From Streptomyces sp. MP131-18 (GTDB lineage Bacteria > Actinomycetota > Actinomycetes > Streptomycetales > Streptomycetaceae), in contig NZ_LZNS01000001.1 of the NCBI RefSeq assembly GCF_001984575.1, forward strand, positions 1,376,238-1,440,237: a stretch of DNA of 64,000 nt, in the 5' to 3' direction. Positions within the stretch are counted from its first letter, which is position 1. Every line of letters starts with the position of its first letter. A program made the translations under genes and the position numbers. Positions 26,788-35,496 of this stretch are shown here, one piece after another. The notes under the pieces were generated by a model. It saw nothing but the letters and a program-made list of their open reading frames with translations. It did no database searches and was not told the DNA's origin.

Positions 26788-27719
26788 CCGACACCCTCGA
26801 AACCGAACGTCCTTCCGCCAGGTCCGGCGGGCCGGGCGGCGCGGGACCGTCCCGCGGCGCACGGGCGCCGGGCACCCCGCTGCCGTGGTGGCTGCGGCGC
26901 TCCGCGGTCACCAGCCTGTGCGCCATCGCGGGCATCTACACTCTGCTGCCGCTGCTCTGGCTGCTGTTCGCCGTCACCAAGACCCTCCCCGAGCTGTACA
27001 GCGGGAACGGCTTCTCGCCGTCGAGCGGCTTCCACGTCCTGGAGAACGTGCAGGACCTGTTCGCCGCGGACGGGGGCCGCTTCGGCCGCTGGATGCTCAA
27101 CACGGCGGTGTACGCGGTCGGCGGCGCGTTGGCCGGCACCCTGCTGTCCGTGGCGGCCGGCTACGCCTTCGACAAGTTTCCGTTCCGCGGCAAGGAGAAG
27201 TGGTACGCCCTCGTCATCGCCGGCGTGCTCATCCCGAACACCGCCATCGTCATCCCCCTCTACCTGATGATGGCGAACCTCCAGCTCACGGACACCATGT
27301 GGTCCGTCTTCATCCCGCTCATCGTCAACCCGTTCGGCGTTTACCTGGCCAGGGCCTACTCCGCGGGCGCCATACCCGACGAACTGCTCGAGGCCGCCAG
27401 GATCGACGGTGCGGGCGAGGTACGGACCTTTTTCTCGGTCGGTCTGCGCATGATGGCGCCCGGGGCCCTGACGATCTTCCTCATCCAGTTCATCGGCATC
27501 TGGAACAACTTCTTCCTGCCGATGGTGATGCTCACCGACAACGACCTTTTCACTGTCGCCCAGGGCCTGTTCACCTGGAACTCGGCGGTGAGCCAGAACC
27601 CGGACTACACGCGCCTGGTCGTCATCGGCTCGGCGGTGACCACCATTCCGCTCCTGCTCCTCTTCATACCGCTGCAACGCCGGTGGCGGGCCGGTCTTGC
27701 GGAGGGTGGCGTCAAGTGA
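26784..27719 (+). CDS. Carbohydrate ABC transporter permease, MalG/UgpE type (module 1)
   Basis: A 311-residue permease. After a Gly/Arg-rich cytoplasmic N-terminus come six helices; the EAA loop is EAARIDGAGEVRTFFSVGLR and the C-terminus is FIPLQRRWRAGLAEGGVK. It pairs with the preceding permease. No ATPase gene is present in this module; family members usually share the MsiK-type ATPase encoded elsewhere. Confidence 0.93.
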   Translation: MTDTLETERPSARSGGPGGAGPSRGARAPGTPLPWWLRRSAVTSLCAIAGIYTLLPLLWLLFAVTKTLPELYSGNGFSPSSGFHVLENVQDLFAADGGRFGRWMLNTAVYAVGGALAGTLLSVAAGYAFDKFPFRGKEKWYALVIAGVLIPNTAIVIPLYLMMANLQLTDTMWSVFIPLIVNPFGVYLARAYSAGAIPDELLEAARIDGAGEVRTFFSVGLRMMAPGALTIFLIQFIGIWNNFFLPMVMLTDNDLFTVAQGLFTWNSAVSQNPDYTRLVVIGSAVTTIPLLLLFIPLQRRWRAGLAEGGVK

Positions 27720-27781
27720 CACGACGCACCAGACGAGCAGTCCTTGCCAGGTGAGTCCGCCGACCGAAGGTGTTCCTCGCG

Positions 27782-28798
27782 ATGCACAAACGCTCCACCG
27801 CCCCGACCGCCCTGTTCGCCCTGGACGGCAGCAACCTGCCGTTCCTGTTCCCCGCGGACGTCGCCGCCGCGCTGGCGGTCCTGGTCGACATCGACCAGGA
27901 CCATGCGGTCACGGACTTCGCGGACGCCGGCGTCCGGCCCCGGCTGCCGGACGTGGAAATCCTCATCACCGGCTGGGGCTGCCCGCTCATCACCCCGTCC
28001 GTCCTTGACACCCTGCCCCGCCTGCGCGCGATCCTGCACACGGGAGGCACCGTCAAGAAGCTGCTGACGCCCGAGGTCTGGGAGCGCGGCATCGCCGTCT
28101 CCACCGCCGCCGCGGCCAACGCGCTGCCCGTCGCCGAATACACCCTCGGCATGATCCTGCTGCTGGGCAAGGACGTCTTCGCCGCCCGCGAGGACTTCCG
28201 CACCAGCAGAACGTTCGCGCCACAAGCGCCGGGCGCGGACATCGGGAACGCCGGCCGCCGCGTCGGCATCATCGGCGCGTCGAGGACCGGCCGCCGCGTG
28301 ATCGAGCTGCTGCGGCCCTTCGACTTCGACGTCCTCCTGCACGACCCCTACGTCGGCGCGGCCGAGGCCGAAGCCCTCGGCGTGCGCGCGGCCAGCCTCG
28401 AAGAACTGCTCGCGGCCAGCTCCCTCGTCTCCGTCCACGCGCCGGCCACCGCCGAGACGCACCACCTGCTCGACGCCGCGCGCCTGGCGCTGCTGCCCGA
28501 CGGCGCCGCGCTGATCAACACCGCCCGCGGCAGCCTGGTGGACACCGACGCGCTGGTGAAGGAGCTGGTCACCGGCCGCATCCGGGCCGTGCTCGACGTC
28601 ACGGAGCCCGAGCCGCTGCCCGCCGACTCGGCCCTGTACCGCCTGCCCAACGTCTTCCTCACCCCCCACATCGCCGGCTCGATGGGCAACGAGCTGCGCC
28701 GCCTCGGGCTCACGGCCGTGCGGGAGGTCGAACGGCTGCTGGCCGGACGTCCGTTGGCGCACCGCGTCGAGCACGCCCAGCTCGCCCGCACCGCCTGA
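27782..28798 (+). CDS. D-2-hydroxyacid dehydrogenase (module 1)
   Basis: A 338-residue NAD-dependent dehydrogenase with the Rossmann segment GRRVGIIGASRTGRRVIELL. It keeps all three catalytic residues: Arg in NTARGSLVD, Glu in DVTEPEPLP and His in LTPHIAG. It lies 62 bp behind the permeases. A paralogue occupies the equivalent place in the mirrored module 2. Start ATG 27782; GTG 27770 is possible. The substrate is probably a sugar-derived hydroxyacid (inference). Confidence 0.88.
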   Translation: MHKRSTAPTALFALDGSNLPFLFPADVAAALAVLVDIDQDHAVTDFADAGVRPRLPDVEILITGWGCPLITPSVLDTLPRLRAILHTGGTVKKLLTPEVWERGIAVSTAAAANALPVAEYTLGMILLLGKDVFAAREDFRTSRTFAPQAPGADIGNAGRRVGIIGASRTGRRVIELLRPFDFDVLLHDPYVGAAEAEALGVRAASLEELLAASSLVSVHAPATAETHHLLDAARLALLPDGAALINTARGSLVDTDALVKELVTGRIRAVLDVTEPEPLPADSALYRLPNVFLTPHIAGSMGNELRRLGLTAVREVERLLAGRPLAHRVEHAQLARTA

Positions 28799-28853
28799 AC
28801 GGATTCGATGCGCCGTCATGCACGGACATGACGCAGACGAAGGAGCAGAACCT

Positions 28854-30845
28854 GTGCCTCCCCTCCGAGACCACGGGGCCGGCGCGCAGGCGTCGGCCAC
28901 CACGGAGATCTCCCCGATCACCGGCTTCACCCGCACGGACTGGGAACGGACGGCGGACCGGCTGCTGGCCGGGGCCCTGCGGCACGCGGGGCCGGGCCAC
29001 TCCCTGCTCAACCTGCCCGGGCCGGCCAGCGGTTCCGGCCGGCACAGCGACGGCCTGGAAGGCTACGCCCGCACCTTCCTCCTGGCGGCCTACCGTTCGG
29101 CGCACGCGGGCAGGAAACTCGCCGAGGACGTGCTCGCGCCCTACGCCGAGGGCCTTGAGACCGGCACCGACCCCGAGGCGCCGGGACGCTGGCCGCTGCC
29201 CTCGGTCCTGCCGCAGGCCAGGGTCGAGGCGGCCGCCGTCGCCATCGGCCTGTACGAATCCAGGCACTGGCTGTGGGACCGGCTGCCGGACCGGGTCAGG
29301 CAGCGCACCGTGGACTGGCTCGGCGGCATCTCCCGCGTCCAGGTGCCGGCCAACAACTGGCTGTGGTTCAGAGCCGTGGTCGCCGCGTTCCTCCGCTCCG
29401 TCGGCGCGCCGTACGCATCCGACGACATCGACCGCGCCGTGGAATCCACCGAGAGCTGGTACGCCGGCGGCGGCTGGTACACGGACGGGGCCAGGGGCCC
29501 CGGCCAGTTCCGGAACTTCGACCACTACAACGGCTGGGCGATGCACCTCTTCCCGCTGTGGTACTGCCGCATCTCCGGCGCCGAGGCCGAGGCGCGGCTC
29601 CTGCCGAGGTACCGCGACCGGCTGCGCACGTTCCTCCACGACGCGGTCCACCTGGTCGGCGGCAACGGGGCGCCCCTCTTCCAGGGGCGGTCCCTCGTCT
29701 ACCGCTTCGGGACCGCCGCACCGTTCTTCGTCGGCGCCCTCTTCGACGCGACGGAGCTGCGGCCGGGGCTCACCCGCCGCGCGGGCAGCGGCATCCTGCG
29801 CTACTTCCTCGACCACGGCGCCCTCTCCCCGGACGGCACGCTGTCCCTGGGCTGGCACGGCCGTTTCGAACGGCTGCGGCAGATCTACTCGGGACCCGCC
29901 TCCCCGTACTGGGCCTGCCAGGCGTTCTCCGGCCTGCTGCTCCCGCCGCAACACCCGGTGTGGACCGAGCCGGAAGAACGACTGCCCGTCGAGCGGGCCG
30001 ACTTCGTCCGTCCGATCGGCCCGCCCGGGTGGGTGTCCTGCGGCACCGCGGCCGACGGCGTCGTGCGGATCGTCAACCACGGCACCGACCACACGCCACC
30101 CGACCGGCCCGCCAGGGACGACCCCGCCTACGCCCGCGTGGCCTACTCCACCCACACCGGCCCCGACCTCGGCCCGCCGCTCGACCTCGCCGACGACCCC
30201 GAGGCCAAGCCTCGCGACGGCGACGCCCGCGACGTGCAGGGCCCGGACAACCAGGTCGCCCTCGTCCGCGACGGGCAGCCGTCCCACCGCAGCCCGCTGC
30301 GCAGCATCCGGGCCGCGGGCCGCGTCGCTGTCTCCGCGCACGTGCCCCACTGGCCGGTGGCGGGCGAGCGGAAGCGGGAACGCTGGCCGGCGGGGCCCGC
30401 CGTCCTCACCGCCTCGGTGGTCAACGGGCCCTGGGAGGTTCGCCTCGTCCGGGTCGCAGGGCCCGGGTACACCGTGCGGATCGGCGGCCACGCGCTGGCC
30501 GCCGACCGGCCGCCGTGGAGCCGGGCCACGGACGACCACCTCCTCGTCGTCCGCCCCGACGGGCTCACCAGCGGCCTGTTCGTGCTCGGGGCGCCCGGCC
30601 CCCCCGCCACCCTGCGGGTGCGGCGCGCGGTGGCGATGAACGCCTTCGGCACCTTCAGCTCGACCCCCGTGTACGAGGCGGCCGGGGACCTGCACGCGAC
30701 GGCGGTCTTCCTCGGCGGCACCACCGACGCCGCCCTGCCGCCCGTGCCCCGGGCCCGGCTCACCCACGCCGGGGCGAGCGTCACCTGGGCCGACGGCTCC
30801 GCCGACACCCTCACCTGGCCGGAGTGGCCGGAGTCGCCGGCGTAG
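28854..30845 (+). CDS. DUF2264-family protein, putative carbohydrate-active enzyme
   Basis: A 663-residue cytoplasmic protein without signal peptide. The N-terminal ~400 residues match DUF2264: GLEGYARTFLLAAYR, QVPANNWLWFRAVVAAFLR, FDHYNGWAMHLFPLWYCRISG, an alpha/alpha-barrel glycosidase-like fold. The C-terminal part is beta-rich. GTG 28854 is selected because AAGGAG lies 8 bases upstream; an ATG at 28818 lacks a site. As last gene of module 1 it may hydrolyse an imported oligosaccharide. Some relatives are reported as uronidases, but I cannot assign an activity. Confidence 0.78.
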   Translation: MPPLRDHGAGAQASATTEISPITGFTRTDWERTADRLLAGALRHAGPGHSLLNLPGPASGSGRHSDGLEGYARTFLLAAYRSAHAGRKLAEDVLAPYAEGLETGTDPEAPGRWPLPSVLPQARVEAAAVAIGLYESRHWLWDRLPDRVRQRTVDWLGGISRVQVPANNWLWFRAVVAAFLRSVGAPYASDDIDRAVESTESWYAGGGWYTDGARGPGQFRNFDHYNGWAMHLFPLWYCRISGAEAEARLLPRYRDRLRTFLHDAVHLVGGNGAPLFQGRSLVYRFGTAAPFFVGALFDATELRPGLTRRAGSGILRYFLDHGALSPDGTLSLGWHGRFERLRQIYSGPASPYWACQAFSGLLLPPQHPVWTEPEERLPVERADFVRPIGPPGWVSCGTAADGVVRIVNHGTDHTPPDRPARDDPAYARVAYSTHTGPDLGPPLDLADDPEAKPRDGDARDVQGPDNQVALVRDGQPSHRSPLRSIRAAGRVAVSAHVPHWPVAGERKRERWPAGPAVLTASVVNGPWEVRLVRVAGPGYTVRIGGHALAADRPPWSRATDDHLLVVRPDGLTSGLFVLGAPGPPATLRVRRAVAMNAFGTFSSTPVYEAAGDLHATAVFLGGTTDAALPPVPRARLTHAGASVTWADGSADTLTWPEWPESPA

Positions 30846-30866
30846 CCGCAGTGGCCGAAGTGGCCG

Positions 30867-32588
30867 TCAGCCGCGGAGGTCGAGCGCCGGCTCCGGCCGG
30901 TGGACGCCGCGGGGCCGGTAGCCGAGGGATTCGGCGATGCCGAGCAGGTCGGCGATGTACCACAGGGTGGCGAGCCACATCTCCGTGCCCTGGAGGCCCG
31001 GCCGGTGCGCCGGCCGGGCCGGGCCGCTCAGCGGGGGAAGGCAGAAGGGGAAGCCCTCGCCGTCCACCCACTGTTCGGTGAGGGTGCCGAGCTGCGCGTC
31101 GGCCCACTGCCTGATGTCCGCCTGCCGGTGGCCGGTCTGCCGGGAGAGCAGCCACAGCGGCTGGGCGACGTCCAGCACGTTGCAGGCCGTGGTGCGCCCG
31201 GGACCGAAGTGCCGTTCGTCGGCCGCGTGCCGCAGCACCGTGTCGACGGCCTGTTCCGGGTGGGGCACGGGCAGGCCGAACTGCGCGAACGTGCCGCGCA
31301 CCGCGCGGTAGTACCCGTTGACCGCCTGGAGCAGGCCGTCGGCCGGCCGGCCGCCGGTCCACATTCCGCTCTCCGGGCGGCAGTTGGTGTGCAGCCAGCC
31401 GAAGAGGGTGTGGTACTGGGTGAGGGCCGCAGCCCTGTCCTCCGGCGGGTGCTTCAGGTTCCACATCAGTGCGGTCCCCAGCGTGTCGACCCCGGCGCCC
31501 GCGGCCCAGCCCGCGTGCCGCCAGGGCTGGCCCTCCAGGGTGGCCACGATGTCGTGGGGCGTCATCCGGGCGACGGCGGTGATCGGGTGCGCGAAGCGGG
31601 AGCCGAGCAGGTCGAGGGCGTAGCCGAGGCTGAGGATGTGGTAGTGGGTGTCGCTCTGTTCGTACCCCGTGGGCGCGGCGCCGTGCCGGCCGGTGTCGTC
31701 CAGCGGCGGAACGAGACCCGTGCCGGGGTCCTGGTTCTGCCGCAGGCGCCTGACGTGTTCCGCGGCGGGGAGTTGTTCCGGTGCGGACGCGTGCAGCAGG
31801 ACGGAGATCTCGACGGCGTCGGCGTGGGCGCGCAGGGTGGGCGCGGCACCGGGCGCGTCGAGGTAGCGGCCGGTGGGGGTCCCGTCCGGTGCGGGGGCGT
31901 CCGGCTCCCAGCAGCGGGCGATGAGGTCCGGCGCCTGGTCCCCGGCGCGCGCGGCCAGTTCGGCCAGGCGCCCGGCCGGCCGGCGCCCGCGGTCGCCCGG
32001 CGAGGTGGCTTTCGGGGTACGCCGGTCGCGGATGACGCGCGCGGGATTGCCGGCGACCACGGCCCAGTCCGGTACGTCCTTCGTCACGACGGAACCGGCG
32101 CCGATGACGGCGTGGGAGCCGATGGTCACGCCGTCGACGATGACGGCGTTGGACCCGATCCAGACGTCGTCGCCGATGGTGATGCCGCGTTCGGTGCCAG
32201 CCTGCCGGAAGACGGGGCGGTCGGGCGCGAAGGAGTGGTTGAAGCCGAGGATGGAGGTGTGCGCGCCGATCCGGACGCCGTTGCCGAGCGTGACGGTGCC
32301 GCGCACCACGGAGAAGGCGTTGAGGGTGCAGTCGTCACCGGTGCGCACGGTGCCGGTGACGTAGGCGTGGGCGGCTATGTAGGAGTTGGCGCCGAGCGTC
32401 AGCGCGGTCGGGCTGACCATGGCGAGCTCGGAGATGAACGTGCGGGGGCCGAGGGTGGCGCCGCACCGCCGGCCGAGCGCCTCCTGCCGCGCACGCTGCG
32501 CCTGTTGCCGGCTTTCGTCGGCCCGTTCCCAGAAAAGCCAGGCGTTGTAGTCCAGCACTTTCGCGTCGTCGTCGGGTACGTCGTCCAT
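30867..32588 (-). CDS. Left-handed beta-helix acetyltransferase fused to an alpha/alpha-toroid-like domain
   Basis: A 573-residue fusion. Residues ~40-205 carry hexapeptide repeats of the maltose/galactoside acetyltransferase class (ITIGDDVWIGSNAVIVDGVT, IGAGSVVTKDVPDWAVVAGN) with an inserted loop GFNHSF. Residues ~210-570 are helical and Trp/His-rich (YEQSDTHYHILSLGYALDLL, GGRPADGLLQAVNGYYRAVRG, GTEMWLATLWYIADLLG), resembling alpha/alpha-toroid sugar enzymes. It is the last gene of module 2 and faces DUF2264. It may modify or trim the same glycan; the C-terminal family is not recognised. Confidence 0.72.
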   Translation of the reverse strand: MDDVPDDDAKVLDYNAWLFWERADESRQQAQRARQEALGRRCGATLGPRTFISELAMVSPTALTLGANSYIAAHAYVTGTVRTGDDCTLNAFSVVRGTVTLGNGVRIGAHTSILGFNHSFAPDRPVFRQAGTERGITIGDDVWIGSNAVIVDGVTIGSHAVIGAGSVVTKDVPDWAVVAGNPARVIRDRRTPKATSPGDRGRRPAGRLAELAARAGDQAPDLIARCWEPDAPAPDGTPTGRYLDAPGAAPTLRAHADAVEISVLLHASAPEQLPAAEHVRRLRQNQDPGTGLVPPLDDTGRHGAAPTGYEQSDTHYHILSLGYALDLLGSRFAHPITAVARMTPHDIVATLEGQPWRHAGWAAGAGVDTLGTALMWNLKHPPEDRAAALTQYHTLFGWLHTNCRPESGMWTGGRPADGLLQAVNGYYRAVRGTFAQFGLPVPHPEQAVDTVLRHAADERHFGPGRTTACNVLDVAQPLWLLSRQTGHRQADIRQWADAQLGTLTEQWVDGEGFPFCLPPLSGPARPAHRPGLQGTEMWLATLWYIADLLGIAESLGYRPRGVHRPEPALDLRG

Positions 32589-32617
32589 GGGGGTGTTCCT
32601 CGCAGGTTCTGAGGTGG

Positions 32618-33625
32618 CTACGCACGGAGTCGGTGGGTGGCGGGGTCCACAAGGCGGGCGAGGGGCCGGCCCGCCGCGGCGCGGGCGACCTCGTCAAGGG
32701 CATTCTCGGCCAGCCTATCCAGCTCCGTTCCCACCGAACCGGCCAGGTGCGGCGTGAGAAGGGCGTTGGGCAGCCGGAAGAGAGGATCGTCGGCGCCGCG
32801 GATGTCCGGAACATCCAGGATCGCCGTGATGCGGCCGGTGGACAGCTCCCCGATCAGGGCCTGACGGTCGACGAGCGACGCCCGCGCCGTGTTGATCAAC
32901 GTGGCGCCCGGCCGCATCAGGGCCAGCCGCCGCGCGTCGAGGAGATGGCGGGTCTCCGGAAGTGCGGGGGCGTGGACGGTGACGACGTCGCTCTCGGCCA
33001 TCAGCGTGTCGAGATCGGCATGGCGAGCGCCGAGGGCAGCGGCCCCGGACGGGTCGAGGGTCGGATCGTGGAGGAGCACGCGCAGGTCGAAAGGGCGGAG
33101 CAGGCTCAGGAGCCGGCGGCCGATGGCGGAGGCGCCGATCACGCCGACGGTCTGTCCGTAGTTGCCGCGGGTGGCCAGGGTCTGCCGGATGTCGGGGGCG
33201 CGCCGGTCGTGCACGAAAGAACGCGCCATGCGGAAGACGTCCTTGTTGGCCAGCAGGATCATGGCCAGCGTGTATTCGGCGACCGGGACGGCGTTCGCCT
33301 CCGCCTGCGAGCTGACTTCGATGCCGCGGGCGAAGACCTCCTCGTCGGCGATGCCCCTGACGGAGCCCGCGGTGTGGATGACGTGGGTGAGGCGTGGCGC
33401 GGCGTCCAGCACTGCGGGCGTCAGGCGAGGTGCTCCCCAGCCCGTGATGAGAACGGCGGCCTCGGCCAGCACCCGCCGGGCCCGCTCGCTGTCGTACTCC
33501 TCCAGGACCGGGCCCGGAGGAACGCGCACGTGCTCGCGCAGCCCGGCCATGCGCGCGGGCGGGAAGAAGCGCTCCGCCAGGGCGGCCGGGGAGAAGACCA
33601 GGCCGGCCGCGGGCTTTCCGGTCAT
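32618..33625 (-). CDS. D-2-hydroxyacid dehydrogenase-like protein (module 2), catalytic Glu missing
   Basis: A 335-residue paralogue of the module 1 dehydrogenase, sharing VLITGWGAPRLTPAVLD, AEYTLAMILLANKDVF and the coenzyme segment VGVIGASAIGRRLLSLL. The Arg (NTARASLVD) and His (LTPHLAG) are present. Where the family has DVxxxEP with the catalytic Glu it reads DVPDIRGADDP. It may be impaired, use an Asp, or have another role. Its ATG overlaps the permease stop (ATGA). Confidence 0.85.
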   Translation of the reverse strand: MTGKPAAGLVFSPAALAERFFPPARMAGLREHVRVPPGPVLEEYDSERARRVLAEAAVLITGWGAPRLTPAVLDAAPRLTHVIHTAGSVRGIADEEVFARGIEVSSQAEANAVPVAEYTLAMILLANKDVFRMARSFVHDRRAPDIRQTLATRGNYGQTVGVIGASAIGRRLLSLLRPFDLRVLLHDPTLDPSGAAALGARHADLDTLMAESDVVTVHAPALPETRHLLDARRLALMRPGATLINTARASLVDRQALIGELSTGRITAILDVPDIRGADDPLFRLPNALLTPHLAGSVGTELDRLAENALDEVARAAAGRPLARLVDPATHRLRA

Positions 33626-34491
33626 CCCTTCAGCCCGCCGCTGATCATGTCAAGACGCCAGAACCGCTGGAGGAACAGCAGCAGGCAGATGAGCGGGATG
33701 ACGGAGACCGCGGTGCCGACGATCGCGAGGCCGTACAGCGACGGCTCCCCCGACCCCTTGGACATCAGCGTGTAGAGGCCCAGGTTGATCGGGTACTTGC
33801 TCTCGTCGGCCAGCATGATGAACGGGAGCAGGAAGTTGTTCCAGTTGCCGACGAACTGGAGCATGAAGATGGTGATCATGCCGGGGAACATCATCGGCAG
33901 CCCGATGGAGGTGAAGATCCGGTATTCGCTCGCGCCGTCGATCCGGGCGGATTCGATGGTGGAGTCGGGCACCGAGGCGTCCGCGTAGACGCGGGCGAGG
34001 TAGATGCCGAAGGGCGAGATCAGGCCGGGGAGCAGCACGGACCAGTAACTGCCCACCATGCCTATCTCGGCCATGATGATGTACTGCGGGATCGCCAGGG
34101 TCATGCCCGGCAGGAGGACGCCGGCCAGGATGAGGTAGAAGAGGGAAGTGCGCCCCCGGAAGCGGTACTTGGCGAAGGCGTAGCCGGCGCAGGTGGAGAT
34201 CAGCGTGCACAGGACGGAGCCGGCTCCGGCGTAGAGCAGGCTGTTCCCGGCCCACTTCACGAACTGCCCGTCCTCGTAGGCGAAGAGATCGCGCACGTTG
34301 TCCAGGAGGCCGGTGCCTGGCTGGAAGGTGAACGTCGAGAACAGCTCGGCGTTCGACTTCGTCGAGGCGATCACGATCCAGGCCACGGGCACCAGCGAGT
34401 AGAACGCGCCGATCAGCAGGAGGACCGTGGGCACGATCTTGGCGCGCTGGTGGGGAAGCATGGCCGGCCGGCCGGTCGTCTCGTTGCTCAC
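33622..34491 (-). CDS. Carbohydrate ABC transporter permease, MalG type (module 2)
   Basis: A 289-residue six-helix permease with EAA-type loop ESARIDGASEYRIFTSIGLP. GTG 34491 overlaps the stop of the other permease (GTGA), and its own stop overlaps the dehydrogenase start, so the operon is tightly coupled. Confidence 0.93.
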   Translation of the reverse strand: MSNETTGRPAMLPHQRAKIVPTVLLLIGAFYSLVPVAWIVIASTKSNAELFSTFTFQPGTGLLDNVRDLFAYEDGQFVKWAGNSLLYAGAGSVLCTLISTCAGYAFAKYRFRGRTSLFYLILAGVLLPGMTLAIPQYIIMAEIGMVGSYWSVLLPGLISPFGIYLARVYADASVPDSTIESARIDGASEYRIFTSIGLPMMFPGMITIFMLQFVGNWNNFLLPFIMLADESKYPINLGLYTLMSKGSGEPSLYGLAIVGTAVSVIPLICLLLFLQRFWRLDMISGGLKG

Positions 34492-35459
34492 TGGATTCCT
34501 CCGAAGGCGCGCCGCTGGGTGATTTTGAGCAGCAGCAGGGAGACGAGCAGGGTGCCCACGGCGAGGATCACCGATCCGGCGGCGGCCAGCGGCAGGTCGT
34601 CGCGGATGAATCCGTCGCGGTAGACCTGCATGAGCGGCACCCAGGTCTGGGAGATCTCGGTGGTCATGGGGCTGAGCATGGTGGGCTCCCCGTACACCTG
34701 GAGGGTGCCGATGAGCGCGAACAGCCCGGTGAGCACCAGCGCCGGTGCGACGAGCGGGACCTTGATGCGCCAGGCGATCCGCCACTCCGTGCAGCCGTCG
34801 ATCCTGGCGGCGTCGTACAGCTCGGGCGGGATGCCCCGCAGGGACGTGAAGATAATGATCATGTTGAATCCGACGCCGCCCCAGATGGCAATGTTCGCCA
34901 TGGACGGGTAGATGACGCCGGCGTCCAGGAACGGGATGGTGCCGAGGCCGAGTTTTTCGGTGAGATAGCTGAACGGGCTGGTGGAGGGCAGGTACATGAA
35001 GCCCCACATCAGCGAGGCGACGACGCCGGGGATCGCGTAGGGCAGGAAGATCGCCACCCGGGAGAACCGCTTGGAGCGCGCGGCGCCGTGGTCCAGGAGC
35101 AGGGCGAAGAGCAGGGCGAGCCCGAGGGTGAGGGGCACGGCGATGATGCCGTAGAGGCCGAGCCGCCCGAAGCCCGCCCAGAAGCCGGAGTCGGTCAGCA
35201 TCTGCCGGTAGTTGGCCAGGCCGACGAATACTTCGGTGCGGATGCCGAACACGCCCTCGTCGACGATCCGCAGGCCCTGGAGGCTGAGGTAGAGGGCGTA
35301 GCCGATGGGGATGGCCATGAAGGCCAAGAAGAAGAGGAGCGCGGGCGCGATGAACACGAACGGCGCCATCGTGGTGCGGCGTTTCCCGGTGGCCTTGCCT
35401 GCGGCCTTCCCCGGGGCCTTCCCGGCGGCGCCCGCCGGCGGTGTGGTCCTGGCGGTCAT
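34488..35459 (-). CDS. Carbohydrate ABC transporter permease, MalF type (module 2)
   Basis: A 323-residue six-helix permease with EAA loop DAARIDGCTEWRIAWRIKVP. The N-terminal cytoplasmic tail has a lysine/glycine repeat (GKAPGKAAGKATGKRR) not seen in the module 1 counterpart. Start ATG 35459, weak ribosome site, 37 bp after the binding-protein gene. Confidence 0.92.
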   Translation of the reverse strand: MTARTTPPAGAAGKAPGKAAGKATGKRRTTMAPFVFIAPALLFFLAFMAIPIGYALYLSLQGLRIVDEGVFGIRTEVFVGLANYRQMLTDSGFWAGFGRLGLYGIIAVPLTLGLALLFALLLDHGAARSKRFSRVAIFLPYAIPGVVASLMWGFMYLPSTSPFSYLTEKLGLGTIPFLDAGVIYPSMANIAIWGGVGFNMIIIFTSLRGIPPELYDAARIDGCTEWRIAWRIKVPLVAPALVLTGLFALIGTLQVYGEPTMLSPMTTEISQTWVPLMQVYRDGFIRDDLPLAAAGSVILAVGTLLVSLLLLKITQRRAFGGIQ

Positions 35460-35496
35460 ACGGAGCCTGTCTGGTGAGTCGTGACGGTGCGGGGCA

